From: Mesorhizobium australicum WSM2073
GTDB taxonomy: Bacteria; Pseudomonadota; Alphaproteobacteria; Rhizobiales; Rhizobiaceae
Reading direction: 5' to 3'
DNA: 64,000 bases
Assembly: GCF_000230995.2 (NCBI RefSeq)
Contig: NC_019973.1
Location: 4,478,001 to 4,542,000, forward strand
Below the pieces are notes generated by a model that made no database searches, had not been told where the DNA came from, and saw nothing but the letters and a program-made list of their open reading frames with translations. Each line of letters starts with the position of its first letter. Position 1 is the stretch's first letter. Both the position numbers and the translations under genes were made by a program. Below are positions 1 to 10,316 of the stretch, in pieces.

Positions 1-558
1 ATCGCCTACGATCTCGTGCCGGTCGACATCTTTGCAGAAGGTGGCGCGCCGGCATGGTACGGCAAGCACCATCCCTTCGGCCGCATCCCAGCCTTCGAGC
101 ATGAGGGGTTCCGCCTGTTCGAGGCGAGTGCGATCGCGCGCTATATCGACGACGCTTTCGACGGGCCGGCGCTGCAGCCCGCCGACATACGCGCCCGCGC
201 AAGGATGAACCAGATCATCGGCATGCTCGACGCCTACGCCTACCGTGCGATGGTCTGGGATGTCGCGGTCGAGCGTCTGGAGAGAGAAGTGCCCGACGAG
301 AGCTTGATCGCGGATGGCCTGCGGCAGGCAGAGACGGTGCTGAAGGTGCTGACTTCGCTGAAGCAAGATGGACCCTGGCTGCTCGGCGACCAGCTGACCC
401 TGGCCGATCTGCACGCGGCACCGATCATCGCCTACTTCGTCAAGGTTGCCGAAGGGCGCAACTTGCTGACGCAGTTTGCAGGCATCTGGGATTTGTATTT
501 GCGAATGGCTGGCCGCCCGAGCTTCGTGCGTACCGAAAAAGCGTATAACTCGAGGTGA
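1..558 (+). CDS. Glutathione S-transferase family protein (5' end outside the window)
   Basis: The frame is open from the first base, so the gene starts upstream; about 10-20 N-terminal residues, including the first strand of the thioredoxin fold and the residue that activates glutathione, are not visible. What remains shows the typical GST lay-out: PFGRIPAFEHEGF followed by the ESxAIxRYI-type glutathione-contact motif (here EASAIARYID), then an all-helical C-terminal domain containing LLGDQLTLADL, the N-capping box of the GST core. It is expected to be cytosolic and to conjugate or reduce hydrophobic electrophiles. The substrate cannot be told. It is followed by a palindromic spacer and the convergent alaS gene. 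Confidence 0.85.
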   Translation: MAYDLVPVDIFAEGGAPAWYGKHHPFGRIPAFEHEGFRLFEASAIARYIDDAFDGPALQPADIRARARMNQIIGMLDAYAYRAMVWDVAVERLEREVPDESLIADGLRQAETVLKVLTSLKQDGPWLLGDQLTLADLHAAPIIAYFVKVAEGRNLLTQFAGIWDLYLRMAGRPSFVRTEKAYNSR

Positions 559-596
559 GCTTCCTCGACGTCGCGCCGCCCCTGCCCTGCCGGGCA

Positions 597-714
597 TTTC
601 TCCCCGTGAACGGGGAGAAAGAGGCTGGTCGCGTTATCGGCGCTCTTCTGCAACGAGGGCGATTGGCGAAGGGCGCGACGAAAGCGCCCTTCTCCCCGTT
701 CTACGGGGAGAAAA
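597..714. repeat. Intergenic palindromic repeats (CTCCCCG/CGGGGAG type)
   Basis: The 225-base spacer between the GST gene and alaS holds two copies of the same hairpin. One runs from 597 to 620 (TTTCTCCCCG, 4-base loop, CGGGGAGAAA). The other runs from 690 to 713 (TTCTCCCCG and CGGGGAGAA arms). Between them lies a GGGCGC..GCGCCC-like inverted segment. Similar hairpins occur again near 7.1 kb and 8.15 kb in this window. They look like members of a dispersed Mesorhizobium intergenic repeat and may also end transcription of the two convergent genes. The family assignment is from memory. Confidence 0.6.
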
Positions 715-783
715 TGGCGGCAGCCAGATGAGGGGCAGCGCTGCCCCAAGAGAAAGGATCCCGCCTGGCCCCACGCATGGTAG

Positions 784-3450
784 CTACGCTGCTTCGAGCG
801 CCGCCCTCACTGCCGCGATCGCATCATCGGCCTTCGACGCATCCGGGCCGCCGGCCTGCGCCATGTCGGGGCGGCCGCCGCCGCCCTGCCCGCCCAATGC
901 TGCGGAGGCCACGCGAACAAGGTCGACGGCGCTGAAACGGCCGACGAGATCATCGGTGACAGCGACCACGACGCTCGCCTTGTTGTCCTCAGCCGTGCCA
1001 ACGAACACGACGACGCCAGAGCCCAACGAAGTCTTGCCCGCATCGGCCAGCGGCTTCAAGTCCTTCGGCGAGACACCTGACACCGCCTTGCCGAGAAAGC
1101 CGACGCCAGCGACGATCTCGTTGGCGGCAGGAGCATCGGCAGGCGACCCGCCGCCCAGCGCCAATTTCTTGCGCGCTTCGGCCAGATCCTTCTCGAGCTT
1201 CTTGCGCTCTTCGAGCAGCGCTTCGACGCGCGCTGGCACATCTGCGGGCGAAATCTTAAGCGTTGCCGCCGTGGTCTTCAGGCGTCGGTCCTGCTCATCG
1301 AGATGCCTGCGCGCGGCCTCGCCGGTCAACGCCTCGATGCGGCGCACGCCGGCGGCGACAGCACCATCCGAGACGATGCGCACCAGGCCGATATCGCCGG
1401 TCGCCTTGACATGCGTGCCGCCGCAGAGCTCGACCGAATAAGGGCGGTTGGCCTTGGCGCCATGCAGGCCCGTGCCCATCGACACGACGCGCACCTCATC
1501 GCCGTATTTCTCGCCGAACAGCGCCATCGCGCCCTCGGCAATGGCGTCATCGACCGACATCAGGCGCGTGGTCACCGGGCCGTTCTGCACGACGATCTCG
1601 TTGGCCATGCGCTCGACCTCTTCGAGCTCCTGCGCGGAGATCGGCTTGTTGTGCGAGATGTCGAAGCGCAGACGCTCGGGTGCGACCAGCGAACCCTTCT
1701 GCGCGACATGGGTGCCCAGCACCTCGCGCAACGCCTCGTGGATCAGGTGCGTCGCCGAGTGGTTGGCGCGCAGCCGGGAGCGCCTGGCATGATCGACCTT
1801 AAGTTCGACCGCGGCACCCGGCCTGACCGTGCCGGCGACCACCTTGCCGAGATGCACGAAGAGGCCATCGGCCTTCTTCTGCGTGTCGGAAATCTCGATC
1901 GAGAAGCCCTCGCCCGAGATTATGCCGGTGTCACCCATCTGGCCGCCGGACTCGCCGTAGAACGGCGTCTGGTTGACGACCACGGCGACCGCATCGCCCT
2001 TGCCGGCGCTGTCTACGGTCTTGCCGTCCTTGACCAGCGCCTCGATGAGGCCTTCCGCCTGCTCGGTTTCGTAGCCGAGGAATTCGGTGGCGCCGGTCTT
2101 TTCACGCACGGAGAACCAAACCGTCTCGGTGGCGGCCTCGCCGGACCCGGCCCAGTGCTTGCGCGCCTCCGCCTTCTGCTGCTCCATCGCATTGGTGAAG
2201 CCGGCAAGGTCGACCGAGATGCTGCGCTGCCGCAGCGCGTCCTGCGTCAGGTCGAGCGGGAAGCCATAGGTGTCGTAGAGCTTGAATGCCGTTTCGCCAT
2301 CGAGCATGTCGCCGGCGCCGAGCTTCTCCGTCGCCTCGGACAGCAGCCCGAGGCCGCGCACCAGCGTCTTGCGGAAACGGGTCTCCTCAAGTTTCAGGGT
2401 CTCGGCGATCATCGTTTCGCCGCGTGCCAGTTCGGGATAGGCCTGGCCCATCTCGCGCACCAGCGCCGGCACCAGCTTCCACATCAGCGGCTCGTTCGCC
2501 CCCAGCAACTGCGCATGGCGCATGGCGCGGCGCATGATGCGGCGCAACACATAGCCGCGGCCTTCGTTCGACGGCAGCACGCCGTCGGCGACCAGGAAGG
2601 AGGACGAGCGCAGATGATCGGCAATGACGCGATAGGACGCAACCGTTTCGGCGTCGGGCGCGCGCCCAAGTGCCGAGGACGCCGCATCGATCAGATGACG
2701 GAACAGGTCGGTCTCGAAGACGCTTTCCACTCCTTGCAGGATGGACGCCATGCGCTCCAGGCCCATGCCGGTGTCGATCGACGGGCGCGGCAGGTCGACG
2801 CGCTCCTCTTTCGTTACCTGCTCATACTGCATGAACACCAGGTTCCAGAATTCGAGGAAGCGATCGCCGTCTTCCTCGGGACTGCCGGGAGGTCCACCCC
2901 AGATGTGCTCGCCACGATCGATGAAGATTTCCGAGCAAGGTCCGCAAGGACCGGTGTCGCCCATCGCCCAGAAATTGTCCGAGGTCGGGATGCGGATGAT
3001 GCGATCGTCGGAGAAACCGGCGATCTTCTTCCAGAAGCCAGCCGCCTCGTCGTCCGTGTGATAGACGGTGACCAGCAGCTTGTCCTTCTTCAGCCCGAAC
3101 TCCCTGGTGATGACGTTCCAGGCAAGCTCGATGGCGCGCTCCTTGAAATAGTCGCCGAAGGAGAAATTGCCGAGCATCTCGAAGAAGGTCAGGTGGCGCG
3201 CGGTATAGCCGACATTGTCGAGATCGTTGTGCTTGCCGCCGGCGCGGACGCTTTTCTGGGCTGTGGTGGCGCGCGAATAGGGCCGCTTCTCCAAACCGGT
3301 GAAGACATTCTTGAACTGCACCATGCCGGCATTGGTGAACATCAATGTCGGATCGTTGCGCGGCACGAGCGGGCTTGAGGCCACGACCTCGTGGCCCTCC
3401 TTGCGGAAATAGTCGAGAAAGGTCGACCGGATCTCGTTGACGCCACTCAT
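784..3450 (-). CDS. alaS: Alanyl-tRNA synthetase
   Basis: Class II synthetase that charges tRNA-Ala. The 888-residue product is close to the E. coli length (876). It begins [15 protein letters not shown], and the class II core shows [11 protein letters not shown] and [10 protein letters not shown]. The editing domain has the zinc and active-site motifs HSATHL and CGGTHV. The C-terminal DHHA1/C-Ala part ends in the glycine-rich [16 protein letters not shown] longer reading frame to 3612 exists, but the family N-terminus starts at the ATG at 3450, so that start was chosen. Upstream on the same strand is recA, separated by a good terminator, so alaS is probably transcribed on its own. Confidence 0.97.
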   Translation of the reverse strand: MSGVNEIRSTFLDYFRKEGHEVVASSPLVPRNDPTLMFTNAGMVQFKNVFTGLEKRPYSRATTAQKSVRAGGKHNDLDNVGYTARHLTFFEMLGNFSFGDYFKERAIELAWNVITREFGLKKDKLLVTVYHTDDEAAGFWKKIAGFSDDRIIRIPTSDNFWAMGDTGPCGPCSEIFIDRGEHIWGGPPGSPEEDGDRFLEFWNLVFMQYEQVTKEERVDLPRPSIDTGMGLERMASILQGVESVFETDLFRHLIDAASSALGRAPDAETVASYRVIADHLRSSSFLVADGVLPSNEGRGYVLRRIMRRAMRHAQLLGANEPLMWKLVPALVREMGQAYPELARGETMIAETLKLEETRFRKTLVRGLGLLSEATEKLGAGDMLDGETAFKLYDTYGFPLDLTQDALRQRSISVDLAGFTNAMEQQKAEARKHWAGSGEAATETVWFSVREKTGATEFLGYETEQAEGLIEALVKDGKTVDSAGKGDAVAVVVNQTPFYGESGGQMGDTGIISGEGFSIEISDTQKKADGLFVHLGKVVAGTVRPGAAVELKVDHARRSRLRANHSATHLIHEALREVLGTHVAQKGSLVAPERLRFDISHNKPISAQELEEVERMANEIVVQNGPVTTRLMSVDDAIAEGAMALFGEKYGDEVRVVSMGTGLHGAKANRPYSVELCGGTHVKATGDIGLVRIVSDGAVAAGVRRIEALTGEAARRHLDEQDRRLKTTAATLKISPADVPARVEALLEERKKLEKDLAEARKKLALGGGSPADAPAANEIVAGVGFLGKAVSGVSPKDLKPLADAGKTSLGSGVVVFVGTAEDNKASVVVAVTDDLVGRFSAVDLVRVASAALGGQGGGGRPDMAQAGGPDASKADDAIAAVRAALEAA

Positions 3451-3616
3451 GGATACTGCCTTTTCAAGAGAGCCGCCGGCCGGACCGGCGGGAGATGGCT
3501 CTGTATTTTCTAGAAGATGGAGCTGGCCTTTTAGCCGTAGCTCTTGACCCTGTCCAGAAACACGGAATTGGGCCAATTCGCGCTTTGCACCGGCACTTGC
3601 GGGGCCGCCCAAACGA

Positions 3617-3644
3617 AAACCGCCGGCGCGAAGGCCGGCGGTTT
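3617..3644 (-). terminator. recA rho-independent terminator
   Basis: Perfect 11-base-pair stem (AAACCGCCGGC / GCCGGCGGTTT) with a 6-base loop, followed on the minus strand by a T-containing tail (TTTTCGTTT). It lies about 80 bases past the recA stop codon and before the alaS start, so it should separate the two transcripts. Confidence 0.8.
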
Positions 3645-3721
3645 GGAACGCGGTACTACGGAACTCTGTTACTTAAGCATTGACTAATAGTCTGGATTTA
3701 TGGCCAAATTCTGGCCGTTGC

Positions 3722-4822
<1,101 letters not shown>

Positions 4823-4877
4823 GATACATCACCCCTTGGTCGTCAATGAAGGCCGGACAATCCGTGATCCCTGCCAT

Positions 4878-4906
4878 TTTGTACCTTTTTTGTTCTCATT
4901 TGGCAA
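4878..4906 (-). promoter_or_regulatory. recA promoter with LexA (SOS) box
   Basis: Read on the minus strand: -35 TTGCCA (4901-4906), a 17-base spacer, -10 TACAAA (4878-4883). Inside the spacer and running into the -10 box is GAAC-N7-GTAC (4881-4895), one base off the alphaproteobacterial LexA direct repeat GAAC-N7-GAAC / GTTC-N7-GTTC. LexA bound here would cover the polymerase site, the usual geometry for recA. The repeat consensus is established knowledge; the match is read directly from the sequence. Confidence 0.7.
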
Positions 4907-5103
4907 GGGGTGACAACCAACTGAAAAACAAAGGATATCGCGATTTGTTCTTTTTTTGTCTCGCAAACCCTGGCACGAACGGGCTCCGCATTGGGCCAGA
5001 CGGCTCGATCGTATCGCCCGACCGAATCGCCGACCAGCATGCGAAGCTCTGTCGCGCACTCTAGCGCTTGTGCGGCCGCAACAACAAAGGTCATATCGCC
5101 ACC

Positions 5104-6048
5104 ATGGTGGAATCCCCGAAGATCCTGGCCGTGGGCGGCGCCCATATCGACCGGCGTGGCCAGGTGTACGGTCCCTATGTGCCGGCAGCCTCCAATCCCG
5201 GCACGATGCGCGAGGATGTCGGCGGGGGCGTCTTCAATGCGTTGCGCAGCATGGTGCGGCGCGGCGTGTCGGCCTCCCTGGTGTCGATGCGGGGCGGCGA
5301 TGCGTCGGCCGATACGGTTTCACGGGCCATCGCCGAGGCAGGCATCGCCGATCTTTCGGCGGTGTTCCTCGACCGTACCACGCCGAGCTACACGGCATTG
5401 ATCGATCGCGAGGGCGAATTGATCGTCGGCTTTGCCGACATGGCACTGTACGACCTGGCTTTTCCCAAGCAGATCAGGCGTTCCAAGATACGCCAGGAGG
5501 TGGCCGCCGCCGATGCCATCCTGTGCGACGCCAATCTGCCGTCGGCCGCCCTGGAGCGGCTGCTGTCGCTCGCCGCCGGTAAACCGGTTTTCGCCATCGC
5601 GATTTCGCCGGCGAAGGTAACGCGGCTGATACCGGTTCTCGGCGGGCTGGCCCAGCTCTTCATGAACCGGCGAGAGGCCGTCGTGCTGGCCGGTGTCAAT
5701 GCAGCGGCCGCCGAGCGGGAAATGGTCGACGGGTTGCGGTGCAGCGGCCTTGCCAGCGGCGTGGTCACGGCCGGCAGCGGCCCTGTGCTGGGTTTCGATG
5801 AGACAGGCGCCTTTTCGATCCTGCCGCCTGCCCCCAGAAAAGTCGCCGATGTCACCGGCGCCGGCGACGCGCTGGCAGGTGCAACGGTCGCAGCACTGCT
5901 GCGGGGCCAGCCGCTGCGCCACGCCGTGCGTGAGGGCGTCGCCGCGGCAACGCTGGCCATCGAAAGCGCCGACGCGGTGCCCGAATTCACCGCGGCGAGC
6001 TTCGCGGAAGCGCTGGCCCTTGTGCCGGATGCCAGGGAAGTGGCATGA
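5104..6048 (+). CDS. psuK: Pseudouridine kinase (PfkB family)
   Basis: PfkB-family sugar kinase of 314 residues. The N-terminal GGGVFNALRSMVRRG is the substrate-side di-glycine region. The C-terminal DVTGAGDALAGATVAALL contains the GAGD anion hole and catalytic Asp. The function is inferred from the neighbour: psuG follows after 77 bases on the same strand, and a PfkB kinase next to PsuG is the hallmark of the pathway that phosphorylates pseudouridine to the 5'-phosphate before cleavage. The ATG at 5104 was chosen over an upstream in-frame start at 5068 because the conserved N-terminal beta strand (ILAVGGAHIDR) begins right after it. Confidence 0.85.
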   Translation: MVESPKILAVGGAHIDRRGQVYGPYVPAASNPGTMREDVGGGVFNALRSMVRRGVSASLVSMRGGDASADTVSRAIAEAGIADLSAVFLDRTTPSYTALIDREGELIVGFADMALYDLAFPKQIRRSKIRQEVAAADAILCDANLPSAALERLLSLAAGKPVFAIAISPAKVTRLIPVLGGLAQLFMNRREAVVLAGVNAAAAEREMVDGLRCSGLASGVVTAGSGPVLGFDETGAFSILPPAPRKVADVTGAGDALAGATVAALLRGQPLRHAVREGVAAATLAIESADAVPEFTAASFAEALALVPDAREVA

Positions 6049-6125
6049 GACCCGGCAAGTTCATAACGCGCGGTGAAGCTACGCTTTCCTGATGGACGCG
6101 CCGCACTCCGGATTGGAGATCAGAG

Positions 6126-7043
6126 ATGACGCCAGAGACCGCCCGCCCCTTCATCGATGTCCACGCACCGGTGGCGCAGGCCCTGGCCGCCGGGCGCCCG
6201 GTGGTGGCGCTCGAAAGCACCATCATCACCCATGGCATGCCCTATCCCGACAATGGCGCCATGGCGGCCAACGTCGAAAAGATCATCGCTGACGGCGGCG
6301 CCGTGCCGGCAACCATCGCGGTGGTCAACGGCCGCATCAAGATCGGGCTTTCGGACGGCGAACGCGAATCGCTGGCGATGACCGGTGACGCCATGAAGCT
6401 GTCGCGCGCCGATCTCGGCTTCGCCGTCGCGCAGGGCCGCACCGGTGGCACCACGGTCGCCGCCACCATGATCGCGGCTGACATGGTCGGGATAAAGGTG
6501 TTCGCCACCGGCGGCATTGGCGGCGTGCACAAGGGGGCGGAAAAGAGCTTCGACATCTCGGCCGACCTCGATGAATTGGCGCGTACACCGGTGATCGTCG
6601 TCTCGGCCGGCGCCAAGGCGATCCTCGACATCGAAAAGACGCTGGAAGTGCTGGAGACGCGCGGCGTGCCCGTGGTCGGCCATGGCTGCGAGACGATGCC
6701 GGCCTTCTGGTCGCGGCAGTCACCGTTCCGGGCGCCATTGACCTTGCACGGACCGGAAGATATCGCGCATTTCTACCGGACACGCCTGGCTCTGGGCTTG
6801 GGCGGCGGCATGCTGATTGCCAATCCCGTGCCGGAATCCCACGAAATCCCCGCTGAAGAAATGGCGGGCTACATCGAAGCCGCGCAAAAGGCGGCCGAAG
6901 CCCTCAACGTCACCGGCAAGGCCGTGACGCCGTTCCTGCTGGGAAAAATCCTCGAACTCACCGGCGGCCGCAGCCTGAAGACCAACATCGCGCTGGTCGA
7001 GAACAATGCAAGGCTGGCGGCTGAGATCGCCAAGGCGCTGTAG
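6126..7043 (+). CDS. psuG: Pseudouridine-5'-phosphate glycosidase
   Basis: Splits pseudouridine 5'-phosphate reversibly into uracil and ribose 5-phosphate, the committing step of pseudouridine salvage. The 305-residue protein matches the family along its length: ALESTIITHGMPYP near the start, GRTGGTTVAATM, the metal/substrate loop GGIGGVHKGAE, VSAGAKAILDI, and the C-terminal GKAVTPFLLGKI. It follows psuK on the same strand. A GGAGAT ribosome-binding site lies just ahead of the ATG. The downstream spacer contains stacked palindromes that may end the operon. Confidence 0.95.
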   Translation: MTPETARPFIDVHAPVAQALAAGRPVVALESTIITHGMPYPDNGAMAANVEKIIADGGAVPATIAVVNGRIKIGLSDGERESLAMTGDAMKLSRADLGFAVAQGRTGGTTVAATMIAADMVGIKVFATGGIGGVHKGAEKSFDISADLDELARTPVIVVSAGAKAILDIEKTLEVLETRGVPVVGHGCETMPAFWSRQSPFRAPLTLHGPEDIAHFYRTRLALGLGGGMLIANPVPESHEIPAEEMAGYIEAAQKAAEALNVTGKAVTPFLLGKILELTGGRSLKTNIALVENNARLAAEIAKAL

Positions 7044-7084
7044 GGACTGCCAAGAGAGTCCCCCTCACCCGGATTACCAAGACC

Positions 7085-7198
7085 GAATTGCAAAGAGCAA
7101 TTCGGGGCAATCCGACCTCTCCCCGAGGGGAGAGGAACTTGCGGCCTCAACGCAAACCTCTTCTCCCCGCCGGGGAGAAGGCGGCCGCGAAGCGGCCG
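7085..7198. repeat. Composite intergenic palindromic element
   Basis: Four perfect inverted repeats stand in series: GAATTGC/GCAATTC (7085-7103), CTCTCCCC/GGGGAGAG (7117-7134), CTTCTCCCCG/CGGGGAGAAG (7160-7180) and CGGCCGC/GCGGCCG (7182-7198). The third resembles the hairpins at 597 and 690. The mosaic of short palindromes resembles the RIME-type intergenic elements known from rhizobia (recollection). It sits between the convergent psuG and TfoX-N genes and may terminate both. Confidence 0.6.
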
Positions 7199-7228
7199 GA
7201 TGAGGGGTGGCCTCGCGCTGGCGGGAGC

Positions 7229-7552
7229 CTACTTCCCCGCCCGCCGCCCAGCTTCGTAGGCGCGTCGCGCCCACACCGTCATTTCGTCGGGATCGTCGAA
7301 AGCGCTGTCGGGAATGCTCCAATAGGGCATGGCGACAAGCTTGCCGTGGCGAGAGCCGGTGTAGGTCCATTGCCGGCAGCCCGCGGCTTCGAACTCCGAT
7401 GCGCTCTGCGCGTCGGCTTTCAGCAGCAATTCGCCGCGCAGCACGATGGCGACGATGACGCCATCGAAATAGATGCCTTTGCCGCCGAATAGTTTTCGGA
7501 TGCTGACCGGACCGAGGCCCTCGAACAGTTCCGCGATGCGCTCATTGTCCAT
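7229..7552 (-). CDS. TfoX N-terminal domain protein
   Basis: A 107-residue protein that consists only of the TfoX-N fold: IAELFEGLGPVSIRKLFGGKGIYFDGVIVAIV, then LLLKAD and a C-terminal helix with WARRAYEAGRR. In gamma-proteobacteria the two-domain TfoX/Sxy protein controls competence. Single-domain TfoX-N proteins are common in rhizobia and their role is not established, so no competence function is claimed. Its start lies 90 bases from the divergent GFA-family gene. Confidence 0.85.
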   Translation of the reverse strand: MDNERIAELFEGLGPVSIRKLFGGKGIYFDGVIVAIVLRGELLLKADAQSASEFEAAGCRQWTYTGSRHGKLVAMPYWSIPDSAFDDPDEMTVWARRAYEAGRRAGK

Positions 7553-7642
7553 GCCGCGATCATGTCACTGGCATTTGGCCTTGTCATCGCCGCAACCAAA
7601 ATCATGCTGACAGGTTGTGGCTATCCTGTCGGAGTTTTAGCC

Positions 7643-8140
7643 ATGCCTGTGCTGCTCAAGGGGTCCTGTCGCTGCAACGCCGTGCGTTTCGAGGTGGAAA
7701 GCCACACGCCCGTGCCGTTCATGCTGTGCTACTGCTCGATCTGCCGTAAGCAGCAGGGCGGCGGCGGTTTCGCCATCAATCTCGGCGCCGCCTACGAGAC
7801 GCTGAACATCAGGGGCAAGAGCAATCTCGGCGTCTATCGCGCCGAGATCGAGGATGACGAGCATCCCCACTGCGAGATATCGACCGGGGAGCGCAATTTT
7901 TGCCGCAAATGCGGGTCGGCGCTCTGGCTCTACGACCCAACCTGGCCGGAGCTGGTGCATCCCTTCGCCTCGGCGATCGACAGCGACCTGCCGAAACCAC
8001 CCGAAAAAGTGCATCTGATGCTGAAATACAAGGCGAACTGGGTCGAGCCTGAGATCGGCAAAGGCGACAAGACGTTCGACGTCTATCCCGAGGAATCGAT
8101 CGCGGACTGGCACAAGCGGACGGGTATGTGGGTGGAGTAG
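7643..8140 (+). CDS. GFA/CENP-V-fold zinc protein
   Basis: 165 residues of the glutathione-dependent formaldehyde-activating enzyme (GFA) fold. The zinc-binding cysteines are visible in three groups: GSCRCNAVRF, CYCSICRKQQG and FCRKCGSALW. The founding member adds glutathione to formaldehyde, but many paralogues have no proven activity, so the substrate is open. The start at 7643 was chosen because the family begins right before GSCRC; an upstream in-frame extension to 7562 has no family counterpart and overlaps the divergent gene's promoter space. Confidence 0.85.
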   Translation: MPVLLKGSCRCNAVRFEVESHTPVPFMLCYCSICRKQQGGGGFAINLGAAYETLNIRGKSNLGVYRAEIEDDEHPHCEISTGERNFCRKCGSALWLYDPTWPELVHPFASAIDSDLPKPPEKVHLMLKYKANWVEPEIGKGDKTFDVYPEESIADWHKRTGMWVE

Positions 8141-8144
8141 CTTT

Positions 8145-8168
8145 CTTCGCCCCGTTTACGGGGCGAAG
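8145..8168. terminator. Bidirectional hairpin between GFA gene and sufA
   Basis: Perfect 10-base arms CTTCGCCCCG / CGGGGCGAAG with a TTTA loop, in the 33-base gap between two convergent genes. It has no long T-run on either side, so termination may be weak; it also resembles the dispersed CCCCG..CGGGG palindromes elsewhere in the window. Confidence 0.6.
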
Positions 8169-8173
8169 GAAGA

Positions 8174-8554
8174 TCAGGCCGTGGCGCGCGCCTCGGCCAG
8201 CGCCTTGAGATCGGCCGGCTTCAACTCGACCGACTCGCCGCAGCCGCAGGCCGAACTCTGGTTCGGGTTGTGGAAGGTGAAACCGGTGCGCAGCGTCGTC
8301 TGCTCGAAATCCATCTCGGTGCCGAACAGGAACAGGGCGGCTTCCGGCGCGACATAGACATGGGCGCCATCGCGCTCGATATGGTCGTCCTTGGTGTTGG
8401 GCTCGGTCACCAGATCGACCGTGTATTCCATGCCGGCGCAGCCGCCCTTCTTAATGCCAAGGCGGATGCCATGCGCGTTTTCGCGCGTGGCGACGATCTC
8501 GCGCACCCGGTCAGCGGCCTTTTCGGTCATCGTGATGACGGCAAAGCGTCCCAT
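8174..8554 (-). CDS. sufA: Fe-S cluster carrier of the SufA/IscA/ErpA family
   Basis: A-type carrier that accepts Fe-S clusters from the SufBCD scaffold and hands them to apoproteins. The 126-residue product has the three cluster-ligand cysteines in the usual places: KKGGCAGMEY and the C-terminal SACGCGESVEL. It is the last gene of the minus-strand suf operon, 101 bases after sufT. The ATG at 8554 (MGRFAVITMTEKA) has a better fit than an in-frame start seven codons upstream. SufA and ErpA cannot be separated by sequence alone here; the operon context favours SufA. Confidence 0.92.
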   Translation of the reverse strand: MGRFAVITMTEKAADRVREIVATRENAHGIRLGIKKGGCAGMEYTVDLVTEPNTKDDHIERDGAHVYVAPEAALFLFGTEMDFEQTTLRTGFTFHNPNQSSACGCGESVELKPADLKALAEARATA

Positions 8555-8655
8555 GTTTTTCCTTCTCCATTCCATGCAGGTTCAAGGCCTGCCGAATGAT
8601 TCCTCACCTAAAATGGTGAAGTTTTACCACCGGCGCAAGTGTGCCAGGTGCGGCG

Positions 8656-9054
8656 CTAGTACCAGCCCACCGCCACCTGCGCCTCTTCCGACATGCGGTC
8701 GGGCGTCCAGGGTGGGTCGAAAGTCATGTTGACTTCGACGCCGGAGACGCCCTCGACGGCGCCGACGGCATTTTCCACCCAGCCGGGCATTTCGCCGGCC
8801 ACCGGGCAGCCAGGCGCGGTCAGCGTCATGTCGATCTTGACCGAGCGGTCGTCCTCGACGTCGATCTTGTAGACGAGGCCAAGCTCGTAAATATCGGCCG
8901 GGATTTCCGGGTCGTAGACCGTCTTCAGCGCCGAGACGATATCGTCGGTCAGCCGCGCCAGCTCATCAGCGGGAATGGCCGAGGCGGAAACGACGCCGTT
9001 ACCCGAGTTTTCCGGCGTAGCTTCGGTGGTGGTCACATCATCCATGGTCGTCAC
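8656..9054 (-). CDS. sufT: SUF-associated MIP18-family protein SufT
   Basis: 132-residue DUF59/MIP18 protein. The conserved core is VYDPEIPADIYELGLVYKID, followed by MTLTAPGCPVAGEMP with the single reactive Cys, and DPPWTPDRMSEEA at the C-terminus. The first 30 residues are low-complexity and not part of the fold. SufT-type proteins help Fe-S protein maturation, mainly under high demand. It starts 12 bases after the sufS stop, so both are surely on one transcript. Confidence 0.9.
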   Translation of the reverse strand: MTTMDDVTTTEATPENSGNGVVSASAIPADELARLTDDIVSALKTVYDPEIPADIYELGLVYKIDVEDDRSVKIDMTLTAPGCPVAGEMPGWVENAVGAVEGVSGVEVNMTFDPPWTPDRMSEEAQVAVGWY

Positions 9055-9066
9055 CCGAAAAAATCG

Positions 9067-10311
9067 TCATCCGAAGAATTTGCGCGCTTTTTCAAGCGCC
9101 TCGGCCAAAGCGTCGACTTCTGCCCTGGTATTATACATGCCGAACGATGCCCTGCATGTGGAGGTTACGCCGAAACGTTTCAACAGCGGCTGGGCGCAAT
9201 GGGTGCCGGCACGGACCGCCACGCCTTGCCTGTCTATCACCATCGACACGTCATGGGCATGAATGCCTTGCAGCTCGAAGGAGATGATGGCGCCCTTGCC
9301 GGGCGCATCGCCGAAGATGCGCAGCGAGTTGATGGCGCGCAGGCGCTCGTGGGCGTAGGTCTTCAAGTCTTCCTCATGGGCGGCGATGCGCTCACGACCG
9401 ACAGAGTCCATATAGTCGAGCGCGGCGCCCAGTCCGATCGCCTGGACGATCGGCGGCGTGCCGGCCTCGAAGCGATGCGGCGGCTCGTTGTAGGTGACGA
9501 TGTCTTCCGTCACCTCCTCGATCATCTCGCCGCCGCCCATGAAAGGCCGCATGCCGGCGAGACTATCCTTCTTGCCGTAGAGGACACCGATGCCCGAGGG
9601 ACCATAGACCTTGTGGCCGGTGAAGACGAAGAAATCGCAGTCGAGATCCTGCACGTCGATCGGCATGTGCACCGCGCTCTGGCTGCCGTCGACAAGCACC
9701 GGAATTCCACGCGAATGCGCGATGCGCACGATCTCCTTGATCGGTGTCACCGTGCCCAGCGCGTTCGACATTTGCGTGATGGCCACGAGTTTAGTGCGAT
9801 CGGACAGCCGCTTTTCGAATTCCTCGATGTGAAAGACGCCGAGATCGTCGACCGGCACCCAGACCAGCTTGGCGCCCTGCCGCTCGCGGATGAAGTGCCA
9901 GGGCACGATGTTGGAGTGGTGCTCCATGATCGACAGCACGATCTCGTCGCCCTCGCCGATATTGGGCATGCCATAGCCATAGGCGACGGTGTTGATGGCC
10001 GACGTCGTGTTGGAGGTGAAGACGATGTTGTCGGTGCTTGGCGCGTTGAGGAAACGGCGCACCGTTTCCCGCGCCTTTTCGTAAGCGTCGGTGGCGGCAT
10101 TGGACAGAAAATGCAGGCCACGATGGACGTTCGCGTATTCCTGGCTGTAGGCGTGCTGGATCGTGTCCAGCACCACCCGCGGCTTCTGCGCCGAGGCACC
10201 ATTGTCGAGATAGACCAGCGGCTTGCCGTAGACTTCGCGCGACAGGATCGGGAAGTCGCGGCGGATCGCCTCGACGTCGTAGAAATCTCCAATCTTGCCC
10301 GGTGCGTTCAT
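9067..10311 (-). CDS. sufS: Cysteine desulfurase SufS (class II)
   Basis: PLP enzyme that takes sulfur from L-cysteine as a persulfide for the Suf scaffold. In the 414 residues the PLP lysine is in FVFTGHKVYGPSGIG and the catalytic Cys is in RAGTHCAQPLL, the RxGxHC pattern of class II (SufS) enzymes, with SCRASFGMYNT-type C-terminal contacts (here TCRASFGMYNT). The ATG at 10311 stands five bases after the sufD stop, with GGGTGAAG as ribosome-binding site overlapping that stop. No sufE or sufU partner is seen in the operon. Confidence 0.96.
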   Translation of the reverse strand: MNAPGKIGDFYDVEAIRRDFPILSREVYGKPLVYLDNGASAQKPRVVLDTIQHAYSQEYANVHRGLHFLSNAATDAYEKARETVRRFLNAPSTDNIVFTSNTTSAINTVAYGYGMPNIGEGDEIVLSIMEHHSNIVPWHFIRERQGAKLVWVPVDDLGVFHIEEFEKRLSDRTKLVAITQMSNALGTVTPIKEIVRIAHSRGIPVLVDGSQSAVHMPIDVQDLDCDFFVFTGHKVYGPSGIGVLYGKKDSLAGMRPFMGGGEMIEEVTEDIVTYNEPPHRFEAGTPPIVQAIGLGAALDYMDSVGRERIAAHEEDLKTYAHERLRAINSLRIFGDAPGKGAIISFELQGIHAHDVSMVIDRQGVAVRAGTHCAQPLLKRFGVTSTCRASFGMYNTRAEVDALAEALEKARKFFG

Positions 10312-10316
10312 CAGCT

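Noticed and set aside
1303..3378. Long plus-strand frame (691 codons) opposite alaS
   Set aside because: It is the antisense shadow of a conserved gene in high-GC DNA: no ribosome-binding site, no recognisable domain, and amino-acid content biased to Arg/His/Leu.
3495..3683. 62-codon plus-strand frame between alaS and recA
   Set aside because: Overlaps the recA terminator hairpin and has no start signal.
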